DNA of 64,000 bases from Hygrophila difformis (GCA_030278955.1 JAOANR010000014.1:35167453-35231452), one strand, 5' to 3'. Shown: positions 32,441 to 44,128, counted from the stretch's first letter. Translations and numbers: made by a program. The notes: generated by a model from the sequence alone, not told the origin.

Positions 32441-35400
32441 CAAGCAGCTACGACATTTATAAAGACTTGTTACAGCGGCTCGCCAACACTGAAATAATGA
32501 TGGGTGCCGAAATCAAGTCCAAAAACCCAACTGACATTCGGCTATCTGAGTGGCCATCTCCTATAAAGCGGACGTTGCCTAGTCTGGAAGCCAATGAACC
32601 ACTTGTAAACATCAACCTCGGAACAGAGGCAGAACCAAAGTTGACCAAGATCAGTGCATCATTATCGGATGAAAAGCGACGCCAGTTAGTGGAGATGATT
32701 CATAAGTATAAAGATTGTTTTGCGTGGCAGTACACAGACATGCCAGGACTATCAAGGGAGCTAGTGGAACATAAGTTGCCAACGCACCCAGAATTCAGAC
32801 CTCATAAGCAGCCGCCAAGACGGTTCGACCCAGACACCATCCCAAAAATAAAGGCCGAAATCGAGAAACTTCTTAAAGCAGGTTACATTAGAACTTGTCG
32901 TTATGTGGAATGGCTTGCAAACATTGTACCTGTTATAAAAAAGAACGGTCAATTAAGAGTCTGTATAGACTTTAGGAATTTAAACTTGGCAACACCCAAG
33001 GATGAATATGTGATGCCTATGGCCGATATGCTTGTTGATGCGGCCGCCGGCCACAAGTTTTTATCGTTAATGGATGGTTATTCTGGGTACAATCAAATCT
33101 TCATTTCTGAAAATGATGTACACAAAACAGCTTTTCGCTGCCCAGGGCCAGTTGGCATCTTTGAATGGGTAGTCATGCCCTTTGGACTAAAAAACGCAGG
33201 GGCAACATACCAAAGGGCCATGAACATGATTTTTCATGATTTAATCGGTCACACACTTGAAGTGTACATTGATGATATAGTGGTAAAATCATGTGAATTT
33301 GGCCAACACTTGGCTCACCTGGAAGGTGCCTTCATCCGAATGAGACAGCATGGATTGAAAATAAATCCAGCTAAGTGTGCCTTTGGAGTGGCAGCAGGGA
33401 ACTTCCTAGGTTTCTTGGTGCATGAGAGGGGCATTGAGGTAGACCAGAACAAAGCTAAGGCCATCATGGAGGCTCGTGCACCAACCAATCTCAAAGAACT
33501 GCAGTCATTGATGGGCAAAATCAATTTCCTAAGGAGATTTATTGCCAATGCTGCCGGCAAGATGAAAGCGTTCACTACCTTACTTAAAGGAAGAAAGAAC
33601 GAGAAGTTCGTATGGACGACTGAGCATCAAGCAGCCTTCGAAGAAATAAAAAGAGCATTAGTCAATCCTCCAGTATTAGTGCCGCCACGACCTGGAATAC
33701 CTTTGAAACTATATGTATCGGCCGCCGAGGAATCTATCGGGTGTTTGCTTGCACAGGACGATGAAAGCGGCAAGGAGAGGGCTATTTATTACCTTAGCAA
33801 GACTCTACAAGGGCCAGAAGTAAGATATACTGCATTAGAAAAGTTGTGCTACGCCTTAGTATACTCCTGCAACAAGTTAGAACACTACATGCTGCCAAGA
33901 ACAGTTCATGTAGTGGCTCCCTTTGACTTGGTGAAGACCCTTTTGCACAAACCAGCATTAAAGGGTAGACAAGCTAAGTGGGCTATGAAGATCAGTCCTT
34001 TTACCCTTGTACACGTTCCTCAAAAGGCAGTCAAGGGACAAGCTTTAGCTGATTTCTTAGCTCAACATCCTTCGTTGGTTCTGTCAGAAGATCCCAGAGA
34101 AGCTTCCTTTATAGGATTCGAACCTTGGGAGCTAACCTTTGATGGGTCTTGTGCAAGCAGCGGCTCGGGGGCCGGTATTACAATCACTAATCCTCTTGGG
34201 GAACATTGGAAGCTTGCTCGGGAGTTAGAGCCTGGCACCACCAACAATCAAGCAGAATACGAAGCTTTGATATTTGGCCTTGAAACTGCATTGCTTAAGG
34301 GTGCGAAATCAATTACAATTTTTGGAGACTCCCAAGTCATCCTGAAGCAGTTAACCGGAGAATATGAATGCAAGAGTCCCAGATTGATTAAGTGCTATGA
34401 GACAGCACTAGAATTATTGGGCAAGTTTTCGGACGCCACCATCACACATGTGCCTAGAAGCCAAAATCAAGAGGCCAACGAGGCTGCACAACTTGCTTCA
34501 GGCTGGCAGTCTCGTCGCCCTAGGGGGGCACCACACATTGCCGCCATCACAAGTGAACCTGAGGACCAACAAGAGAGTGGTGATTGGAGGACCGAGATCA
34601 TACAGTACCTCGAGAACCCGTCATCTGGGGGAGATAACTCGCTAAAGGTAAAAGCTCTGCGGTACGTGCTGGTCAATGGCGAACTATTCCGAAGGGCGGT
34701 TGATGGATTATTGATCAAGTGTATAGACCCCGAGAATGCTAAGCTGGTAATGGGAGAAGTCCATGAGGGGATATGCGGCTCTCATCGGGCAGGGCCGAGC
34801 ATGAGTTGGAGCATCCACCGTCATGGATACTTTTGGCCAACCATCATGGAGGACTGTATCACGTATGCTCGCGGTTGTGAGGCTTGCCAAAAGCACGGCC
34901 CAATTCAAAGGGTACCGGCGGAAGAATTACACACAGTCATTAAGCATTGGCCATTCCGTGGCTGGGGGATGGACATTATTGGGAAAATTCATCCGCCATC
35001 ATCTAAGAATCATGCATTCATACTAGTGGCCACTGATTACTTCACCAAATGGGTAGAAGCATGGCCAATGAGGAAGATCGACCAAAGCGATGTAATTAGG
35101 TTCGTGACTGAGCTCATACATCGATTTGGGATTCCCCAAACAATCACTGCCGATCAAGGTACAGTGTTCACTGGTGAAAAGTTTATAGCTTTTGCCAAGC
35201 AGTTTGGGATCCGCATCTATCATTCTACTCCGTACTATCCCCAAGCAAATGGTCATGCTGAAGCCACCAATAAGATCTTAATAAGTATGATCAAAAAGGC
35301 GGTAGGCGAAAAACCTAGGAAATGGCATGAGACCTTATTAGAGGTTCTTTGGGCTTACAGAAACTCTAAATCCACCGCTACAGGGTTTACGCCGTACTAC

Positions 35401-35838
35401 TTGACATATGGTCCTGACGCTGTTTTGCCTTTGGAAATAACAGTTCCTTCTCTAAGGGTGGCTCAGCAGCATCACTTAGACTTATCTAAGTATGAAGAGG
35501 CCATGTTGCAAGAATTGGAGACAGCAGACGGCGACAAGCTGACCGCTCTGGAAAATATCCGTCGCCAAAAGATGAGAATGGCGAGACATTACGACAAGAG
35601 GGTTCGAGGCAAAACTTTTAACAAAGGAGACCTAGTATGGAAGGTGATTCTACCCTCGGGGGTACGTGACAATGAAACAGGCAAGTGGTCTCCAAATTGG
35701 GAAGGACCATTCATTGTTACGCAAAGACTACTTAATGGTGCATACAAACTGATGGACATCGATGGCAAAGAACACAAACAGAGTATAAATGCAAAATACC
35801 TCAAAGTGTTTTATCCATCAGTGTGGGAATCTAAATAA
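32428..35838 (+). CDS. Pol of the Tat element: reverse transcriptase, two RNase H domains, integrase
   Basis: 1,136 residues without a stop. Reverse transcriptase spans about residues 150-330 (VCIDFRNLN, MPFGLKNAGATYQR, and VYIDDIVVKS with the YxDD box). The Gypsy-type RNase H follows (about 410-500). A second, archaeal-type RNase H lies at about 565-700 (LTFDGS, NNQAEYEAL, GDSQ). Its last acidic position reads Asn (QEANEAAQLAS) where relatives have Asp, so this domain may be inactive. Integrase has an N-terminal H-H-C-C zinc module and the D-D-E core (GMDIIG, TADQGT, HAEATNK). A chromodomain is absent, as expected for Tat. Confidence 0.92.
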   Translation: MLCMTSSYDIYKDLLQRLANTEIMMGAEIKSKNPTDIRLSEWPSPIKRTLPSLEANEPLVNINLGTEAEPKLTKISASLSDEKRRQLVEMIHKYKDCFAWQYTDMPGLSRELVEHKLPTHPEFRPHKQPPRRFDPDTIPKIKAEIEKLLKAGYIRTCRYVEWLANIVPVIKKNGQLRVCIDFRNLNLATPKDEYVMPMADMLVDAAAGHKFLSLMDGYSGYNQIFISENDVHKTAFRCPGPVGIFEWVVMPFGLKNAGATYQRAMNMIFHDLIGHTLEVYIDDIVVKSCEFGQHLAHLEGAFIRMRQHGLKINPAKCAFGVAAGNFLGFLVHERGIEVDQNKAKAIMEARAPTNLKELQSLMGKINFLRRFIANAAGKMKAFTTLLKGRKNEKFVWTTEHQAAFEEIKRALVNPPVLVPPRPGIPLKLYVSAAEESIGCLLAQDDESGKERAIYYLSKTLQGPEVRYTALEKLCYALVYSCNKLEHYMLPRTVHVVAPFDLVKTLLHKPALKGRQAKWAMKISPFTLVHVPQKAVKGQALADFLAQHPSLVLSEDPREASFIGFEPWELTFDGSCASSGSGAGITITNPLGEHWKLARELEPGTTNNQAEYEALIFGLETALLKGAKSITIFGDSQVILKQLTGEYECKSPRLIKCYETALELLGKFSDATITHVPRSQNQEANEAAQLASGWQSRRPRGAPHIAAITSEPEDQQESGDWRTEIIQYLENPSSGGDNSLKVKALRYVLVNGELFRRAVDGLLIKCIDPENAKLVMGEVHEGICGSHRAGPSMSWSIHRHGYFWPTIMEDCITYARGCEACQKHGPIQRVPAEELHTVIKHWPFRGWGMDIIGKIHPPSSKNHAFILVATDYFTKWVEAWPMRKIDQSDVIRFVTELIHRFGIPQTITADQGTVFTGEKFIAFAKQFGIRIYHSTPYYPQANGHAEATNKILISMIKKAVGEKPRKWHETLLEVLWAYRNSKSTATGFTPYYLTYGPDAVLPLEITVPSLRVAQQHHLDLSKYEEAMLQELETADGDKLTALENIRRQKMRMARHYDKRVRGKTFNKGDLVWKVILPSGVRDNETGKWSPNWEGPFIVTQRLLNGAYKLMDIDGKEHKQSINAKYLKVFYPSVWESK

Positions 35839-35982
35839 GAAACGCAAAGTGCATCAAAAATGGCCAAGTCACAAGCTCGGCCAAAAAGTAACAGTAATCT
35901 CCCAAAGTAAAGGCAAGAGTTGCCCACCACAAGGCCGATGGGCTGACCCAAAAGTGTACTGAAAACAAAACAGTGCAAAAAA

Positions 35983-38900
35983 CTAAGGAGGAGGCTGCCT
36001 GACATCACCCAGTATACGCCGACGCATAAGGGCCCACTGATCACGAGTGCGCTCAAACATGTCCGTCAGACGAAGAAGTGCGGCCGCCGAAGCACGAGCG
36101 CGAACCGACAACCGAAGCCGACGAGTCCGAACTCCCGATAACTCAGCCGATAAATCACGCTCATCTGCGGCTAAACGACCATAGGAAGTCTCTAACTCAG
36201 CAGCTCGGGAAGAAATATCAGCCAAGACAGGCTCTAAAGTAGCAAGCTCCTCATTAGCCTCCTGAAGGATACGCCTCCTCTCAAGAATGAAACGCTCTGC
36301 CTCCTCAATATCACGCTCTGCTCGCGTAGCAACGTCCCTAAGATGGGATCTGCGACTCTCTCTAACCCCGCGATCAGTAGACAACTGCTCGCGCTGAGGG
36401 TGGATAGCCTCTATCTGAAGACAAACCTCGTGGTATCGTGCCTCGAGGTCATCAAGCAGCGTCAGATCATGAGCAGACTGATCTGCAGAGCTACTGAAAG
36501 CGGGATAAGAAACAGCTAAATCAGCAATGCGCTCTGAAAAGCTGAGAAAGTCAGCATCCTCGGTAAAGGCAGAAACGGCGCTGACGTCGTCTAACATGCG
36601 ATCAAGACTAGAGAACACCTCGGTAGAGAGTCGATCGACATGAGTAGATAGAAGGTGGTCAAAAGCCTTGCATGATGAAACGACAACCCGGTCAGCAGGA
36701 GAAGGCACCGAAGGACCTAACAGAGAGGTCGCTGGAACTGAGGCACAGATCATGGGTACCTGAAGACAGCTTCACATAAGTATATGCCAAGAAAATCATA
36801 TAACCACGAAAGCTGAAATGAGCCATACCGGAAGAGGCGGCGCGACTCAATCAGCTGAAGTAATAGGAGCAGCAATAGTAGTATGGTCTGCCTGATCCAT
36901 AGGAAGCTAGAAAGGGAGATCCTTAAAACATGTCCTCGGAAAAGACAAACAGAAACGACATAATCAATAAGAAATACCTGAGGGGTCACCGAAGGGCCAG
37001 TCTGACTAGTCTGGAAAACGTGATCCGCATCCTGAATAATATCTGCAGGAAGAACCTGGAGGACACAACTATCCTTAGAATACATTGCTTAAACAAAATA
37101 AGCATAAAAGGAGAGGGAGGACAACCAAGAAATACCTGTGAAACCAACTCATGGCCAGCTGAGCCAATCGCGGACCGAGAGGATCGTGGATCAACCTGAG
37201 TGGTCAAGCGTGATGTCATTACGATACTAAAAAGAGAAATGCAAATAAAAAGTCTGACAGTGGCAAAACATACCTGGTCGGCAGTAGTTGCAGGCAAGGA
37301 ATCCGCAGCGCCGATCGTCGCGGCGTCTATCATCTGGTGCCTGGGATCGGCGGCCACAGGAATATCAGCAACATGATCATCCGCCTGGCCATGATCTCAT
37401 CATCATAGGGGTCTACCGACTCATCCTCATGGTCCTCCTCATCGCCCTCATGACCCTCCTCATCACCTGAGCGTGATCCATCATCACTAGAACCCGCATC
37501 CTCCTCGTCAGAACCAGACCGCTCGGCGCTAACTGAAGCATCCTCATCAATTACTCCCTCATCAACTGCAGACAAAGAGACAACATCAAAAGGGGCAGTG
37601 TGTGAAGCGCTGTAAGATGATTCAACATACCTCTTCGACGCTTACGGGAGGAAGAGACTGGACCAGACTAGGACTTCTTGGAGCTCGAGGTACCACCGCG
37701 AGAAGCTGAAACACGAGACTGACGCGAAGGAGCTGAATCTCCAAAACGAGACGCCAGCTGATCATAGGGCGGCAAAATAGAAGTGATGTACGGCGTCCAC
37801 CACGCCATAAAACCAGCAGCCAGCGACCCAGTCGGAGTAAACGGGAGATAGCTGGAGAGCGTCAGACGAGACAAAAAAGCTATCACAGCCTTGATGACTG
37901 CGGGTGTCATCCTCTCCTTCCTGGTAAAACGAGTCGGCCACTTCACCCGGCGAGGAAGCCCGAGGTGGCAGCCGAACTGGCGAGCAAGCAGGTGAGGGCA
38001 ATAAGGCTCAGCGATGAAAGGGTTATAAGCGTCAGTCCTCTTCACCCCACTCAAAAGCATGTGAGGTTTCATGCTGATATTCCATGTAAACTCCCCATGA
38101 ATGCCACATGGCTGAGTAGGGAGACATAACAGCGTAGACAACAACCGAGGAATGGAGGCATAAACAAATAGGTCATGGTAGGACGGCCGATAATGATAAA
38201 GCCAGTGGATAATCCCCAGACCATCTCGGTTCAGAAGGCCGTCCCGGCTAATCCTCACAGACTGAGCAGCCAATATCTTACCTAACGGATCACCCTCCGA
38301 AACCTCCTGCGGACTAGGACGTAGTACCCCTGTGAACAGCTGGGGAAAATATAGCTGGACCCATAACTGCAAGAACCATAGCGGCCCAGAGGCAGTGGTA
38401 GAGGGATCTCGTCCTTCGGCCAGCTTATCAGAAAGCTTAGCCGTGCCGCTAAACAGAGTGCCGAGGAAGTAGGAATCTATAGCTCGAGTCTCCGTACTCA
38501 TAAGTCCTAAGACAAGGGGCAGTGCAGTACTAAGAACAGTACGTGCACTGGAACAAATAACAAACCGGCTAAACCATAGTAAAAGGAAGGCCACGTGCTC
38601 ATCTCGCGTAGAAGGGGAAGGTCCTGACGTCTTATTGTGCACAATGCAAGCCGGGTATCGCCTGGCCTCTTTGCCCGAAGGGCAAATCGACGCACCAAGT
38701 CTAGGGTCATCAACAGCGGACTGAGTCAACTCCGATCCGACCACACGAAGCCCCGTGATCATCACCACATCAAGAAGTGTAGGGCCAACGAATCCACAGG
38801 GAAGCTGAAAAGCATTAACAGAAGAGTTCCAAAAGCCCATAAGATAGTAAAGCAAGCGATGGTCTATCACCACAGGCTTAGTGGATAGACGGATGGCCTC

Positions 38901-40228
38901 ATCAATCCCCCACTCATGCCAATCGGAAGCGCGGCCTGACATCCGATGCACCCATGAAGTATACTGACCTAGGCTGCTGTCATCGTCAATCTGAGTCCTG
39001 GGAACCTTAGCCTTTGACCTGGAGGTAGAAATACCGGAATGCTGAGGCTGAGATTTAATAGGTTTAGTGCGAGACACAAAGGCACTGGTAAAGGCGGCCT
39101 TGGTGACAAGTAACTTGCAAGATAAAAACCGTCTCGACTCATTCGCGCGCTCAGGCGTACTATGAAACGGCCGAAGAAAAAGCTCTGACTCCTGCCGACG
39201 ATCTAACTCGTATGCCTCACCGTCAGAATCCGGAATAAGCGGACGCTGCAGATGAGAAAAACAAGCATGAGATTAAGGGATGCGAACATAGGCAACGAAA
39301 CAAACAGGGTAAGAGCAGACAAACCTGAATAATCAGAGGAGGAGCCAAAGTGGCGGCCTGAGCAGTACTAGGGGTGGCGGCCTGAACAAAATGCGGCTGA
39401 GTGGACCTGGCAATGTCCTGTGCCATACATAGTTAACCGGATAAGTCAAGCGGTTAACAAAATTTAAGTTAACATGAGAAGGTGCTAATCAAGCCATTTT
39501 AACCTGAAAAGCCATGCTGCGCGACAAGGCAGCAAATCCTGTCAAGGGAGCAGTGGCCTGTACAAAGAAGGAAGTGGCGACCTGCCCTGGCTGACGACTC
39601 CGGGCGGCCTGAGCTGACGGGATGGTGGCCTGGTCAGTGGTGGCTGGTGGCCCCTGAGTGGCAGCCGATGACGACCCAGGGCGACGATCGGAGGCGGCCT
39701 GAGTCACAGGGAAGGCGGCCTGAACAGCAGCGGCCGAGGAGGATCCGGGCTGATGAGGGGCGACCTGAGCCAAGGAAGTGGCAGCCCGTATAGTGTCCTC
39801 TACTAGATCCTATGTCATGAATAAAGTGTGGAATGACTAGGAGTAATTCTAAGTTAACCTAACACCTAAGCAGGAAATCACATGATCTTATGCTTTTTCT
39901 AAATCCCATATGATACTCTATTTTCTCTAAGTCTATGTCAGAGGTGATAGGCAATGTGAGTAATCTTGCTATGTTCTACGAAATCAATAGGCATTGGAAA
40001 CACGAAATTACCATACGAGCAGTAAATTTAGCAAAACCAAGCACGAATCCAGCGGAATCAAGAAAAGCAAGCAAAGTTCACAAAATTCAGTCCAACATCC
40101 CTCCCATAATCCTAACATGCCAAAATGCCCATCAACCTTCATGATATCCCCTCCACACATGTGATAAGCCTCCTCGAAAGTATGCATAGCAAAATAAAAA
40201 TGGAGGATAGCTCACTAACCTGGTCCAT
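35983..40228 (-). pseudogene. Antisense nine-exon plant-mobile-domain gene of the Tat element
   Basis: Exons on the minus strand, all with GT-AG borders: 40228-40220, 39809-39504, 39417-39325, 39245-37631, 37565-37274, 37195-37136, 37055-36978, 36891-36829, 36759-35983. Phases agree throughout apart from the lesions. The start ATG in exon 1 is the least certain. Exons 2-3 code a Gln-Ala-Ala-rich N-terminus. Exon 4 holds the plant mobile domain (WNSSVNAFQLPCGFVGPTLL). Exon 5 is acidic, and exon 9 is a long coiled coil. Lesions are a TAG in exon 4 (37668-37670), a frame slip in exon 5 near 37395 and a TGA in exon 8. Antisense frames with this domain are known in Tat elements. The role is unknown. 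Confidence 0.72.
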
Positions 40229-40490
40229 GAAGCGAATAAGAGGGGACCTGGTTGCAAGTAGATAGCGCCCTCGAACAATGGCCGGGCGGCTTCAGGCGGG
40301 CGGCCTCAGGTGGCGGGGCGGCCTCAGGCAGGGGCGGCCTTGGCGGCGACCCGGGCGACTTCAGGGAGGCGGCTGCGTAGGGGCGGCCAAGGCGGCGCAA
40401 GGGCGGCCGGCGGCTCTGGGCAGGCGGCCTGGTCGGATGGCTTCAGCGGCGGGCGGCCTTGGATGAGGCGGCTTCGTGTGGGGCGGCCTG
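40229..40490. repeat. GGCGGCCTG-rich tail of the Tat element
   Basis: A GC-rich, low-complexity tract dominated by GGCGGCCT units, the reverse complement of the CAGGCCGCC units in gag. It would lie upstream of the antisense gene. It ends at the RH42 junction. Confidence 0.6.
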
Positions 40491-41620
40491 GATATCCATG
40501 CCTTTCGCTGCATGGTGCAAAGGATCAGACCGATCGGGAATCCACAATATCTGATTTTAAGAGCAATGTCTGCAATTTACTGATTGCAACGAGTATTGCT
40601 GCTAGAGGATTAGATGTGAAGGAGCTCGAACTAGTTATTAACTTTGATGTTCCTAACCATTATGAGGACTATGTTCATCGTGTCGGTAGAACGGGCCGAG
40701 CAGGCAGGAAAGGTTGTGCTATAACATTCGTGTCTGAGGACGATGCAAGATACGCACCAGATCTTGTTAAAGCTCTTGAATTGTCGGAGCAGACTGTTCC
40801 AGATGACCTCCGATCTCTTGCTGATGGATTCATGGCAAAGGTTAACCAGGGGCTCGAGCAAGCCCATGGAACTGGCTATGGCGGTAGCGGTTTTAAGTTT
40901 AATGAAGAGGAGGATGAAGTGAGGAAAGCTGCAAAGAAAGCTCAGGCAAAAGAATACGGCTTTGAGGAAGACAAATCCGACTCAGATGATGACGATGAAG
41001 GAATTAGAAAAGCAGGTGGTGATATTTCTCACCAGGCTGCCCTGGCTCAAGCTGCCGCTCTTGCTGCTGCATCCAAAGGTGGTGTTTCTACAATGCCGAC
41101 ACCCATCAGTGCAGCTCAGCTACTTCCCAATGGCGGTGGATTACCGGTTTCTTTGCCCAGTGTTCTTGGTTTGACAATGCCAGGTGTGGCGACTGTACCT
41201 GGAGCTGTACAGTCGGTTGGTGGCAATGACGGTGCTGCAAGGGCAGCTGCACTGGCAGCTGCCATGAATTTGCAGCATAACTTGGCAAAGATTCAGGCTG
41301 ATGCATTGCCTGAACATTACGAGGCGGAACTGGAAATTAATGATTTCCCACAAAATGCGCGATGGAAGGTGACGCACAAGGAAACTCTAGGCCCGATATC
41401 TGAATGGACCGGAGCTGCTATCACGACTAGAGGGCAGTATTATCCACCGGGTCGGGTCGTGGGTCCAGGGGAACGAAAGCTTTACTTGTTCATCGAGGGC
41501 CCTACAGAGCAATCGGTGAAGAGGGCGAAAGCAGAACTGAAGCGGGTGTTGGAGGATATAACGAACCAAGTGACATCGCTTCCAGGATCGGCACAGCCTG
41601 GGCGATACTCTGTTATTTAG
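40463..41620 (+). pseudogene. Truncated RH42 copy fused in frame to retroelement sequence
   Basis: Helicase sequence starts at 40491 with residue 799 of RH42 and runs to the normal stop. The translation is identical to the parent as far as I compared. Upstream retroelement sequence supplies an in-frame ATG at 40463, giving a predicted 385-residue product beginning MRRLRVGRP. It keeps ARGLD and HRVGRTGRAG but lacks the Q motif, motif I (ATP binding), DEAD and SAT. It therefore cannot be an active helicase on its own. It is most simply a duplication by-product. A dominant-negative protein is possible only if it is expressed. Confidence 0.85.
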
Positions 41621-42023
41621 ACAGCAGATCTTGTGTCTGTCCGAACGGTGGTCTTATAATGAAGGCGATCTGGGATCAATATTTTTGGGTGATTTGTGTT
41701 TTTGTTCCTTGAAATTATGAAGATTTAATTGTCATTTGTGCTGAATCTGTCATGCTAGGATTTTGTTCTAAACCGTATTTTTTTTTTAGTAAAATAGAAG
41801 TAATTGAGAACTAGTACGACTACTCACTTTATTTTACGTGGGACTTGTGATTGAGCTCGATTAGAACTAATGGAGGTTATTGTTTTTTCACATGATGTAG
41901 GTACCCTGGAGTTTCGTTGGTTTCTTCCATATGGATCTGCAGGATGATGTGTTAGCCATTTTGTACAAGTTTTCATTTGCATTTGATGTTTTTTGTTTAG
42001 CAATTCTAATTATATGATAGATA
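41621..42023 (+). other. Duplicated RH42 3' UTR and flank
   Basis: Matches 9752-10154 with rare changes, for example T to G near 41917. No separate gene. Confidence 0.7.
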
Positions 42024-42277
42024 CTCCCTCTCTCCCCATATAGTGGCACTTTTGATAGTTAATATCTCAAAAAATATAAATAAAAATTACTATATAAAAT
42101 ATATATTTTAAAGTTACGTAAATTTCATATAATTAAATTTGACTATATATATATATTTTTTATTATATGTATATAATAATAAAATGGAGCTAAAGTTGAA
42201 AATAATGATCAATGCAACAGATCGAAATTAAAGTTGAATAATCAAAGGTGCCACACCAATGTAAATTTGACAGGGAA
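42024..42277. mobile_element. Stowaway-like MITE (copy B)
   Basis: Duplicate of 10155-10410 with small indels in the AT tract. Confidence 0.55.
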
Positions 42278-42290
42278 TATAATGGAACGA

Positions 42291-44128
42291 GGTAAAATGT
42301 CCAAATACATCCTTTTTCTTCTCTTTTTGTCCAATTTCATCCTTTACTATTCTTTTTTTTTTCGCCCTATTAGTTCTATACTTTTGCTAATTATATCCAA
42401 TTTCATCATTTCTTTACTAATCCAAAAAAAAAAAAAGCTGATGTGGCTAATTAAGACAATTTCAAGTGCAGTTGCATCTTTTACAGTCCTGGCACTTCAT
42501 GACTTTCGATGCTCTACCTTCAAACCCCCATATCATATCCTTGCCTAATAGAAAACAAATCTCACCTTATTTCGTTCTAAAACAAATGCAAAAATGAAAA
42601 ACCATTTTCTTGATCTCATTTCTGGTCCTCCCCGCCATTGGCGTTTCACGAATCCACGGGAGGAGATCCAGTAGGAATGGCGGCGATTAGATGGGCGGGT
42701 TCTTCGGCCCGGAGGGTTCACCATACCCGGGGGATGGGCGGCCGGTATGGCTACGGAGATGGGTCAGCGGTACCGGAGGCGGCAACTCCAGAGGCGGGAC
42801 CCCTTTGGTGTACAGACAGACAGAAGGCCCTGCTACATGAAGAAGCTGATGTGTCTGCGCAAGTGCTTCTCCTTATACAGCTACTCCGGCAAGAACTACG
42901 GCTACGACAGAAGCGGTTGAGGATGCAGCTGCCAACTAGAAGGGTTTAGAAAGAAAGAAGCAGAAAAAAGAGGATGTCAAAGCAGAGCCCGGATGAGATT
43001 TTTGCTAGGGCATGTGAGGGGAAGGAGCCTACTACTCATAGAACTTTATGATTTCAATAATTAATCAAATTAATCAACTATTATTTTTCACCATCGGCCA
43101 AATTAGGGCATTTCAAAATTTCAAATATCTATCATGTTTGGGATTTTTCCTTTCTAAAAGAAGGGGTCACGAACACACCTGTTCTCCGGGCCATGTTACA
43201 CCTCAAAAATTATTAAAAATACAGATTCAATAATGATAACCATGTAGTCAACGCAGGCAATATCAATATATAATATGCATGAATTCCATTCAACTATTTA
43301 AAAATCGTAAAAGGAAGCAATAATATATAAAAACATGAGAGCATTCAATAATTATTACCACACGAGTGTGACAAGACGAACACAGGGAGGGCAAACCCGA
43401 AGAGCAGAGATCCCGGATGCACAAGCACAGCGGCAGACGGAAGAACGGAGAATCGAGTTGGGCCTGCGCTGCGCCGCTGCGTGCCAATGAACAGTGAAGA
43501 GGCTAGGGCTAGGGGTTGGGATTGGACTTGGAGAGTGGATGAGACCTGGGCTTGGGCTGGGTTGGGATTGGGCTTTAAGATAGCTGGGCTTGAGGAGATG
43601 GATTGGTGGATTAAAAATTTAAAATAATATTAAAATTAATATTTCGGTATAGCGGTATACCAAAATACCGAAAATTCTGTAATCTCCACACCGTTACCGT
43701 ACAGATTTTTTCTGCATACCTAAGTTTCGGTATACCTAAATTTTGATATTTTTCGGTAATTTTCGATACGGTAAGCTCGGTATACCGAGTTTTCGGTAAT
43801 TTTTTCCACTCTACTCATTACCTTGCATTTTCAGTGAAGTCCAGAAAAGATGTAGAGATGTATCGTGGGTTTGAAGGCGTCGGATTTGAAAAGTTGGAAA
43901 GGTAGAAAGAATGAAGAGGTGCCATTCCGATGAGTTGGACAATGACATGGATTAATTTGACCTAAAAATGCCACATGGCAGCTGTAATTGACTACACTTA
44001 ATTTTTTTTTTTTTGTGTTAGTATAAAAAGGATGAAATTGGATATAATTAACAAAGGTATAGGACTATATTGGGCGAAAAAAATAGTAAATAATGGATTT
44101 GTACAAAAAGAAAAGAAGACATTTTACC
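42291..44128. mobile_element. MULE-like element (copy B), uninterrupted
   Basis: 1,838 bp between GGTAAAATGTCC and GACATTTTACC, with long imperfect inverted arms and near-matching flanks (ATGGAACGA, ATGGAAACGA). It shows what the element at 10424-22581 was before the LTR insertion. The GC-rich core (42630-42960) reads as an open frame of 104 codons whose product I do not recognise. It could be a captured gene piece, as in Pack-MULEs. A hAT end fragment is nested at 43643-43813. Confidence 0.65.

Larger units (their letters stand above)
27286..40490 (+). mobile_element. Tat-lineage Ty3/Gypsy retrotransposon with antisense gene, 3' truncated
   Basis: Order: 5' LTR, primer site, gag, protease, reverse transcriptase, RNase H, a second archaeal-type RNase H, integrase, then an antisense spliced gene. 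A double RNase H and an antisense plant-mobile-domain frame are known marks of the Tat lineage (Retand/Ogre relatives). The 5' insertion point is exact when compared with the empty site in copy B (after 48681). The element stops within 40488-40491, where RH42 sequence begins. No 3' LTR, purine tract or right target repeat is present. About 13.2 kb remains. The frames carry several lesions, so it is not autonomous. Confidence 0.9.

Noticed and set aside
40463..41620. Chimeric helicase frame as a working helicase gene
   Set aside because: It lacks the Q motif, the ATP-binding loop, DEAD and SAT, so helicase activity is not credible.
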